64,000 nucleotides of DNA from Hymenobacter sp. CRA2 (lineage in GTDB: Bacteria > Bacteroidota > Bacteroidia > Cytophagales > Hymenobacteraceae): positions 1 to 64,000 of the forward strand of contig NZ_MVBC01000015.1 of the NCBI RefSeq assembly GCF_002007105.1, read 5' to 3'. The notes beneath the pieces were generated by a model, which did no database searches, was not told where the DNA came from, and was given only the letters and a program-made list of their open reading frames with translations. Within the stretch, counting starts at the first letter, position 1; each line of letters opens with the position of its first letter. A program made the position numbers and the translations under genes. This document shows, piece by piece, positions 18,030 to 23,046 of this stretch.

Positions 18030-18181
18030 GTCATGTCGAGCGTAGTCGAGACATCTCGCGTGCTGTCGTTGAACGACGGAAAAGACCATCATGCTGAGCG
18101 AAGCCGAAGCATCTCTACCGCTTCGTTGAGTTTACTATCCAACGACAGCACGCGAGATGTCTCGGCTTCACTCGACATGAC
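18030..18181. repeat. Nested inverted-repeat element
   Basis: The left arm GTCATGTCGAGCGTAGTCGA continues through ACATCTCGCGTGCTGTCGTTG. It returns in reverse complement on the right and ends GACATGAC at 18181, about 40 near-perfect bases. A different REP-like arm (CATCATGCTGAGCGAAGC) sits inside, so one element appears inserted in another. It follows the Ro60 stop by 18 bases and could terminate or stabilise that mRNA. Confidence 0.75.
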
Positions 18182-18266
18182 GAACTCAGCGAGGCAGCCG
18201 AGATTCCTCGACTGCGCGGACGCCAGATCAAGCATGTCAACCAGATAAACTAATTAAAGCCAAGCA

Positions 18267-18360
18267 GTAAAGCAGCCTGCTTACGTGCCCATCCTTACCT
18301 GATTCATTTCTAGCCCTGTTTGACCGATCCATTTAGCCGATGCCTGTGAGGCTGCTTTAC
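18267..18360. repeat. Perfect 12-bp inverted repeat in the Ro60-PARG gap
   Basis: GTAAAGCAGCCT (18267-18278) and AGGCTGCTTTAC (18349-18360) could close a 94-nt stem-loop. The interior is less GC-rich and has no coding frame. It could be a leader structure of the PARG-like gene, a separate small RNA or a degenerate repeat. The rest of the 18182-18473 gap shows nothing else. Confidence 0.5.
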
Positions 18361-18473
18361 CGCCTGCTTTTCTCCTGATTCCAAACCACACTCGCAACCC
18401 CCAAGCGGTACGGCGCGGCGGCAACAGGGCCGCCGTGCCCCGCGCCCGGAGGCCTGCCGAACTACCTGCCCCA

Positions 18474-19307
18474 ATGAACCGCGAACATCGTCAACAACTG
18501 GCCCGCCTCACCCTCGACGCCCTGCAGCAGGGTCACTACCAAACCGCCAGCGGCCGGGTAGTGTCCATCGAGGCCTGGCAACACGCTGCCCATCACGGCA
18601 GCTTGCTCTACCGGCCGGCGGACGCCGACGCGCTGGGGCAGGAACTCGGTTCGGCTATTTCGGACGCCCCACCCGCCGCGGTGCGCGTGTACCACGCCAC
18701 TACGCTGGAAGCCGCGGCCGCGCTCAGCGGGGAGTTTGCCCGCGTGGGCGTGCTGAACTTTGCTTCGGCCCGTAATCCGGGCGGCGGTTTCCTGGGCGGC
18801 AGTCAGGCCCAGGAAGAAAGCCTGGCCCGCTCCTCGGGGCTTTACCCGTGCATCGCGCAGTTCGGCGAGCTGTACCAGCACAATGCCCACCTGAACGGCC
18901 TGTACAGCGACTACCTGATTTACTCGCCCGGGGTACCGGTCATCCGCCACGACGCCGGTCAGTGGCTGGAGCAACCCTACCGCATCGACGTGATTACGGC
19001 GCCGGCGGTGAATGCCGGGGCGCTACGGCGCAACCACCCCGAGCTGCTGTCCGAGCTGGTGCCCACCATGCGGCGGCGCATCCGGCTGGTGCTGGGCGCG
19101 GCAGTCCGCCATGGCTGCGAAGCCCTGGTGCTGGGCGCCTGGGGCTGCGGAGTGTTTGGCAACGAGCCGGCCCAGGTGGCGCAGCTCTTCGCCGAGGTGC
19201 TGCAGGAGCCGGGCATCCGTGGCCAGTTCCGCCGCATCGACTTCGCCGTCTTCGACCCCGAGCCGCCGCAAAGCGCGCTGCAAGCCTTTGAAGCGGCTCT
19301 GCAATAG
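18474..19307 (+). CDS. TIGR02452 family microbial PARG-like macrodomain protein
   Basis: A 277-residue macro-type poly(ADP-ribose) glycohydrolase-like protein. The catalytic signature is intact: NFASARNPGGGFLGGSQAQE continuing EES, giving the GGG loop (residues 103-105) and the Gln-Glu-Glu with the catalytic Glu (113-115). The later DVITAPAVN and VLGAWGCGVFGN segments complete the macrodomain. Members remove ADP-ribose from protein or possibly nucleic-acid targets. The ATG at 18474 is chosen; the upstream leader is Pro/Arg-rich. It sits between the Ro60 gene and the Y RNA array on the same strand. A role in reversing ADP-ribosylation linked to RNA damage is inferred from position only. Confidence 0.88.
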   Translation: MNREHRQQLARLTLDALQQGHYQTASGRVVSIEAWQHAAHHGSLLYRPADADALGQELGSAISDAPPAAVRVYHATTLEAAAALSGEFARVGVLNFASARNPGGGFLGGSQAQEESLARSSGLYPCIAQFGELYQHNAHLNGLYSDYLIYSPGVPVIRHDAGQWLEQPYRIDVITAPAVNAGALRRNHPELLSELVPTMRRRIRLVLGAAVRHGCEALVLGAWGCGVFGNEPAQVAQLFAEVLQEPGIRGQFRRIDFAVFDPEPPQSALQAFEAALQ

Positions 19308-19366
19308 ACTTTCTCAACCTTGTACTCCCATGAAGCTCACGTAAACAACTTCACGGTTCTCAGCTA

Positions 19367-19488
19367 CTAACCCATCGGGTGCCGTTGCGGGGCGATACTT
19401 CGCTTGGTAGAAATGATCGGCCGTTTCGGCGGCCATCATTGGGTTCGACTCCCATACGCGCCCCACGCTTGTTGCCCCGATGGTTTAG
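19367..19488 (+). ncRNA. Y-RNA-like RNA, unit 1 (normal-order tRNA mimic)
   Basis: Outer stem CTAACCCATCGGG / CCCGATGGTTTAG (one mismatch), signature GGTGCCGTTG at 19378, inner stem GGGGCG/CGCCCC, 3' strand CTTGTTGCCCC. Between the inner-stem arms the order is that of a normal tRNA: TA, a D-arm-like hairpin with loop GCTTGGTA, a long hairpin (ATGAT..GGCCG/CGGCC.ATCAT) in place of the anticodon arm, then a T arm TGGG-TTCGACT-CCCA. The inner stem takes the place of the acceptor stem. It is the only unit in this order. Confidence 0.7.
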
Positions 19489-19513
19489 GGCCGAGTACCT
19501 AACTGAATACACC

Positions 19514-19661
19514 CCGCCGGGCGTCGTCGCCTTCACCTACTTAGCTTCGCTGACCTTCGGTTCGTGTTATAAGTTCGACTCTTATCGGGCCCGCTACTTA
19601 CCTACAAATAGGGCCTGTAGCTCAATGTAGAGCAGAAGTGAGGCATTTTTTACCCCGGCGG
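19514..19661 (+). ncRNA. Y-RNA-like RNA, unit 2 (permuted tRNA mimic)
   Basis: Outer stem CCGCCGGG/CCCGGCGG, signature GGCGTCGTCG, inner stem GCCTTCAC/GTGAGGC with one bulge, 3' strand ATTTTTTACCCC. The tRNA-like domain is circularly permuted: T arm ATAAG-TTCGACT-CTTAT (19569-19585), acceptor strands CGGGCCC and GGGCCTG pairing over 7 bp with an 18-base closing loop, then TA and D arm GCTC-AATGTA-GAGC (19620-19633). Six T residues follow the outer stem (19662-19667), so the 3' end is probably a terminator. Confidence 0.8.
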
Positions 19662-19673
19662 TTTTTTCATCAT

Positions 19674-19836
19674 CGTGCCGAAAGCGGGTGCCGTAGGAGC
19701 GCATTCCTTCGCTAGGGACCGGTGCCGCAAGGCGTGCGGGTTCAAGTCCCGCTCCGTCGCCTGTGGGGCGGCGGATGGCGAAAGGCAGACGCGCCGGTGT
19801 ATAAGGGCGCTCCGCGTGTTGCCCCGCCCCGGCACG
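19674..19836 (+). ncRNA. Y-RNA-like RNA, unit 3 (permuted class II, Leu-like)
   Basis: Outer stem CGTGCCG/CGGCACG plus GCGGG/CCCGC, signature GGTGCCGTAG, inner stem GGAGCGC/GCGCTCC, 3' strand GTGTTGCCCC. The mimic has a class II-type variable arm (TGCC-GCAA-GGCG), T arm GCGGG-TTCAAGT-CCCGC, acceptor TCCGTCG/CGGCGGA closed by 9 bases, then TGGCGAAAGGCAGACGCGCC. The last is close to the D arm of tRNA-Leu, compare the real tRNA-Leu at 40831 (TGGTGAAATTGGTAGACACG). It lacks an anticodon loop. Confidence 0.8.
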
Positions 19837-19846
19837 AAAAATATCC

Positions 19847-19988
19847 CCCGCAAATGGGTGCCGTAGAGCAGCGTTACTTCGTCGATTCACGGATTGCAGG
19901 TTCGAATCCTGCCTTTCTCAGCGGATTCCGCTGCGGAAGTCGCCACTGGTAGGGCACTACGCTGTTTCGCTTATTGCCCCGTTGCGGG
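19847..19988 (+). ncRNA. Y-RNA-like RNA, unit 4 (permuted tRNA mimic)
   Basis: Outer stem CCCGCAA/TTGCGGG plus GGG/CCC, signature GGTGCCGTAG, inner stem CAGCGT/ACGCTG, 3' strand CGCTTATTGCCCC. T arm GCAGG-TTCGAAT-CCTGC (19896-19912). Acceptor strands CTTTCTC and GCGGAAG pair at six of seven positions. Their closing loop AGCGGATTCCGCT is itself self-complementary, which extends the helix. The D arm is degenerate (GCC-ACTGGTA-GGGC). Confidence 0.75.
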
Positions 19989-20002
19989 CTCTGGTACCTG
20001 CG

Positions 20003-20156
20003 CCGTTGGGTGCCGTAGTCCAGCCTTACTTCGATTGAGATTCGCCGGGTCGCGGGTTCGAATCCCGCCTCCTCCACCGCTTTTTCATCCAATGGGGGAG
20101 TAGCTCAGCATGGTAGAGCAGGATATGTGGAGGCTGGGCGCTTTTTGCCCCAACGG
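20003..20156 (+). ncRNA. Y-RNA-like RNA, unit 5 (best-formed permuted mimic)
   Basis: Outer stem CCGTTGGG/CCCAACGG, signature GGTGCCGTAG, inner stem CCAGCCT/AGGCTGG, 3' strand GCGCTTTTTGCCCC. T arm GCGGG-TTCGAAT-CCCGC (20052-20068) follows a tRNA-like variable loop GGGTC. Acceptor strands CTCCTCC and GGGGGAG pair over 7 bp around an 18-base loop, followed by TA and a canonical D arm GCTC-AGCATGGTA-GAGC. Six T residues (20157-20162) follow. Read linearly, the 3' half of a tRNA precedes its 5' half. Confidence 0.85.
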
Positions 20157-20169
20157 TTTTTTGATTACT

Positions 20170-20318
20170 GCTGCTCGGGTGTCGTAGGGAGGCGTTACTT
20201 CGGCGAGACCTTAGGGTTGAGCGGGTTCAACTCCCGCAGCTGGCCGCTTCGGAGGCCGGTGACGCTCCTTCAACAAGAGCGTCGGCAACGCCCACCGCCC
20301 GTTGCCCTGGGTAGCAGC
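20170..20318 (+). ncRNA. Y-RNA-like RNA, unit 6 (permuted tRNA mimic)
   Basis: Outer stem GCTGCT/AGCAGC with a looser CGGG/CCC section, signature GGTGTCGTAG, inner stem GGCGTT/AACGCC, 3' strand CGCCCGTTGCCCT. T arm GCGGG-TTCAACT-CCCGC (20221-20237). Acceptor strands GCTGGCC/GGCCGGT pair with two G-U pairs around GCTTCGGA. The D-arm position holds a 7-bp hairpin GACGCTC/GAGCGTC without a GG in the loop, so this half is the least tRNA-like of units 2-7. Confidence 0.7.
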
Positions 20319-20325
20319 TTGGGTT

Positions 20326-20468
20326 CCTGATTGGTGTCGTAGCGCCGCCTTACTTCGTTATACGTCTGCAAGGCAGGTTCGAATCCTGCCGGTTGGGTTA
20401 ACCGCCAACCGTGGCTGAGTGGTCAAGCAAGACGGGCAAGTGGCTGCGCGGCAGGTCGCCCAATCAGG
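20326..20468 (+). ncRNA. Y-RNA-like RNA, unit 7 (permuted, Ser/Leu-type D arm)
   Basis: Outer stem CCTGATTGG/CCAATCAGG (9 bp), signature GGTGTCGTAG, inner stem GCGCCGCC/GGCTGCGC (seven of eight), 3' strand CAGGTCGCCCA. T arm GCAGG-TTCGAAT-CCTGC (20373-20389). Acceptor CGGTTGG/CCAACCG is a perfect 7-bp stem closed by GTTAACCG. Then TGGCTGAGTGGTCAAGC follows, very like the D region of class II tRNA-Ser. Confidence 0.8.
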
Positions 20469-20477
20469 GGTAGGGAC

Positions 20478-20549
20478 GGGCGAGGTGTCGTCGGGCAGCA
20501 TTCCTTCGACTGAAAACTGAACTGGGCTGCCGATTTATCACCCTGGCCC
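20478..20549 (+). ncRNA. Y-RNA-like RNA, unit 8 (minimal, no tRNA module)
   Basis: Signature GGTGTCGTCG at 20484, outer stem GGGC..GGTG/CACC...GCCC, inner stem TCGG(G)CAGC/GCTGCCGA with one bulged G, 3' strand GATTTATCACCCT. After the conserved ATTCCTTCG there are only about 17 bases, with no T arm or D arm. At 72 nt it looks like a Ro60-binding stem alone. Confidence 0.55.
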
Positions 20550-20567
20550 AAGCCTACTCGCCTTACG

Positions 20568-20662
20568 GCCGGATGCCGTAGGTCCTCGCTACTTCGACCT
20601 GTCACGTCGGGTAGTATGCGCTAGGCATATCCCACGGTGCGCGGACCGCCCGTTGCTCCGGC
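20568..20662 (+). ncRNA. Y-RNA-like RNA, unit 9 (hairpin, no tRNA module)
   Basis: Outer stem GCCGGA/TCCGGC, signature GATGCCGTAG, inner stem GGTCC/GGACC, 3' strand CCGCCCGTTGCTCC, and the conserved GCTACTTCG. The interior folds as a simple hairpin (GGGTAGTATGC / GGCATATCCC) with no T-loop sequence. It is the last unit before the rtcB gene. Confidence 0.6.
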
Positions 20663-20666
20663 TTTC

Positions 20667-20694
20667 GGGGGCGCTAAAGAAGCGCTGCCCTTTT
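20667..20694 (+). terminator. Probable terminator at the end of the RNA array
   Basis: GGGGGCGCT and AGCGCTGCCC pair (5 bp plus 3 bp across a TG bulge), followed by TTTTCTT. It lies four bases after unit 9 and 37 bases before the rtcB start, so the downstream gene may need its own promoter or read-through. Confidence 0.5.
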
Positions 20695-20730
20695 CTTCAC
20701 CAAACCGCGACATAGCTCGCATAGACCATT

Positions 20731-22134
20731 ATGGCCAATCAATTACGCGGCAACGACCTTCGCCAGCTCGGATTTCCCGAAGGCCGGGCCATCGGGCTGG
20801 CGCTGGCCCAGCTGCAGCGCAAACACCTTAAGCGCCTCTCGCACACCGATCAGCTGGCGCTGCTCAAGCTCATTCTCGCCGAACCCAACAACTTCCTCAC
20901 CGACCTCGACTGGAGCCACACCGCGGCCGCCCTGCTGCCTCCGCCCAGCCGCCACATTGCCCTCACGGCCCGCAAGGACTACACTCTCTACGGCGCCGAG
21001 CACGTGGAGCCGGGCGCCATCCACCAGATGGAAACGGCCATGAAGCTGCCCGTGACGGTGGCTGGCGCGTTGATGCCCGACGCCCACTACGGCTACGGCC
21101 TGCCCATCGGCGGCGTATTGGCCACCGACAACGCCGTGATTCCCTACGCCGTGGGCGTCGACATCGGCTGCCGCATGGCGCTGAGCATCTTCGCCTTGCC
21201 GCCGCAGTACCTCGCCCAGCGGGTGCAGGAGCTGCGCAACGTGCTGCTGACCACCACCAAGTTTGGTAACCGCGACGTATTCCGCCACGGCCAGAAACTG
21301 GGCCACGAAGTGCTGGAGCGCGACGAATTCGCCGCTATTCCTTTCCTGCGCAACAAGCAGGAAACCGCCGCGGCGCAGATCGGCACCTCCGGCTCCGGCA
21401 ACCACTTCGTGGAGTTCGGCATCGTGGAAATCACCGACCCCACCAACGACATGGGCGTGCCGGTGGGCCAGTACCTCGGGCTGCTCTCGCACTCTGGCTC
21501 CCGCGGCCTGGGCGCGAGCATCGCGCAGCACTACACCAAGCTGGCCAAGGACACCTGCCAGCTGCCCGCCGAAGCCCAGCACCTCGCTTGGCTGACCATG
21601 GACTCGGAGGGCGGGCAGGAGTACTGGGCGGCCATGAACCTGGCCGGCGACTATGCCTCGGCCTGTCACCACCAGATTCACCAGCGCGTGGCCCGTGTGC
21701 TGGGCGAGCGGCCCCTGGCGAAAGTGGAAAACCACCACAACTTCGCCTGGAAGGAGCGTCTCGCCGACGGCCGCGAGGTCATCGTGCACCGCAAGGGCGC
21801 TACGCCGGCCGGCAAGGGCGTGCTCGGCGTTATTCCCGGCTCGATGACGGCCCCGGGCTTCATCGTGCGCGGCCGCGGGGTGGCTGAGTCGTTGGGCTCG
21901 GCCTCGCACGGGGCAGGGCGGCTGATGTCGCGCACCCGGGCCAAGGCCGAGCTGGGCGAAGCCGAGGTGCGCCGCCACCTGCAGCAGCACGGCGTGGAGC
22001 TCATCGGCGGCGGCCTGGACGAGGCGCCGATGGCTTACAAAGACATCCACACCGTGATGCAGAGCCAGCAGGACCTGGTGGACGTGCTCGGCACGTTCAC
22101 GCCCAAAATCGTGCGCATGGACGGCGGCGCTTAG
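20731..22134 (+). CDS. rtcB: RNA-splicing ligase RtcB (first copy)
   Basis: A 467-residue RtcB ligase, which joins RNA 2',3'-cyclic phosphate or 3'-phosphate ends to 5'-OH ends using GTP and Mn. All active-site elements are visible: DIGCRMAL (Asp144, Cys147), GNHFVEFG (Asn224, His225), HSGSRGLG (His254), ENHHNF and SHGAGRLMSR (His393, the guanylylated His). It carries an extra N-terminal domain of about 85 residues (LRQLGFPEGRAIGLALAQLQ) shared with the second copy and absent from the 408-residue E. coli enzyme. It lies directly after the Y-RNA-like array, so tRNA or Y RNA repair is the likely role. No rtcA cyclase gene is nearby. Confidence 0.95.
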   Translation: MANQLRGNDLRQLGFPEGRAIGLALAQLQRKHLKRLSHTDQLALLKLILAEPNNFLTDLDWSHTAAALLPPPSRHIALTARKDYTLYGAEHVEPGAIHQMETAMKLPVTVAGALMPDAHYGYGLPIGGVLATDNAVIPYAVGVDIGCRMALSIFALPPQYLAQRVQELRNVLLTTTKFGNRDVFRHGQKLGHEVLERDEFAAIPFLRNKQETAAAQIGTSGSGNHFVEFGIVEITDPTNDMGVPVGQYLGLLSHSGSRGLGASIAQHYTKLAKDTCQLPAEAQHLAWLTMDSEGGQEYWAAMNLAGDYASACHHQIHQRVARVLGERPLAKVENHHNFAWKERLADGREVIVHRKGATPAGKGVLGVIPGSMTAPGFIVRGRGVAESLGSASHGAGRLMSRTRAKAELGEAEVRRHLQQHGVELIGGGLDEAPMAYKDIHTVMQSQQDLVDVLGTFTPKIVRMDGGA

Positions 22135-22202
22135 GCTGTCGTGCAAGGATAGGTTGCTCGGGCAAGGGTCATTTGCTTGGCTTCGGGCTTGTTTTACCCT
22201 AT

Positions 22203-22305
22203 CGTCCTGAGCCGCAGGCGAAGGACCTTATCACCACTGAACGGCAGTCGCTCCAACGACTCGTTCACGCGTGGTAAGGTCCTTCGCCTGCAACTCAGAC
22301 TGACG
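22203..22305. repeat. Inverted-repeat intergenic element
   Basis: The left arm (CGTCCTGAGCCGCAGGCGAA onward to CACTGAACG) and the right arm (CGTTCACGCGTGG through CTCAGACTGACG) are near reverse complements over about 40 bases. It resembles the element at 16324. It lies between the first rtcB and the oxygenase gene and could act as a terminator or mRNA stabiliser. Confidence 0.7.
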
Positions 22306-22342
22306 CCTGTTTTCTGCTTATCTCCTGTACAATCACCTATTC

Positions 22343-22894
22343 ATGAACTGCATCCAACTCGCTGAATCCATCTACCTCATGGAGGACTTTCTGACCAAGA
22401 AAGAATGCCTCGACTACATCGTGCTCAGCGAAAAGCTGGGCTTCGAGCCGGCCAAAGTCAACACCAGCGGCGGCGCGCGGCTAGTACCGGGCATCCGCAA
22501 CAACAACCGCGCGTTTTACAAGAGCGAGGAGCTGGCCCAAACCCTGTGGGAAAAGGCCCAAGAATTTATTCCAACGCCGTTCGGCCATAGCGTGGCCACC
22601 GGGCTGAACGAGCTTTTTCGCTTCTACCGCTACCAGCGCGGGCACCAGTTCAGGGGGCACTTCGACGAAAGCTACGCTCGCAGCTCCACGGAGGCGAGTC
22701 TGTTCACGTTCATGATGTACCTGAACGACAACTTCCAGGGCGGCGACACGGCGTTCCGGGCCGTGCGGGTCCGGCCGCGGCAGGGCGCGGCGCTGCTGTT
22801 TGAGCACCGCCTGTTTCACGAGGGCAGCGAAGTCCGGCAGGGCGTGAAATACGTGCTGCGCACCGACGTGATGTACCAGCTGCCGGCGGAGTAG
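22343..22894 (+). CDS. 2-oxoglutarate/Fe(II) oxygenase, prolyl-4-hydroxylase-like
   Basis: A 183-residue double-stranded beta-helix oxygenase of the P4Hc type. The iron ligands are His106 and Asp108 (GHFDESY) and His159 (LFHEGSEV). The 2-oxoglutarate-binding Lys169 is in GVKYVLRTDVMY. Such enzymes hydroxylate protein side chains or nucleic-acid bases. The gene sits between two rtcB copies on the same strand, 152 bases ahead of the second, so its target may be RtcB, Ro60, a ribosomal protein or RNA. None of these is shown by the sequence. Start: the ATG at 22343 is the first in frame with good codon use. Confidence 0.85.
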   Translation: MNCIQLAESIYLMEDFLTKKECLDYIVLSEKLGFEPAKVNTSGGARLVPGIRNNNRAFYKSEELAQTLWEKAQEFIPTPFGHSVATGLNELFRFYRYQRGHQFRGHFDESYARSSTEASLFTFMMYLNDNFQGGDTAFRAVRVRPRQGAALLFEHRLFHEGSEVRQGVKYVLRTDVMYQLPAE

Positions 22895-23046
22895 GGGTCA
22901 TACTTGTGTCTTGGCAAGTCAGGTGTACATTTCCCGCATTGAAGACGCAGGTATGCGTCTCTACGTCAGGCTGGAATCAACCTCGACTGTAACTCCCAGG
23001 CGGTGGGACGCGCTACACCCGTTACCATCCTTCCCCTCGACCACCC

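Noticed and set aside
19514-20468. Ordinary tRNA genes or tRNA pseudogenes
   Set aside because: The order of arms is permuted with a closed acceptor stem and no anticodon loop, and pairing is maintained, so these are neither decayed nor normal tRNAs.
19378-20580. Regularly spaced short motif that could suggest a CRISPR array
   Set aside because: The repeated motif is about 10 bases and variable, units differ in length (72-163 nt), and the sequence between motifs has T arms and D arms rather than unrelated spacers.
19594-20605. Several open frames of 60-98 codons across the RNA array
   Set aside because: They overlap on both strands, show no codon bias and cross the stem-loops; the conserved feature is RNA pairing, not protein.
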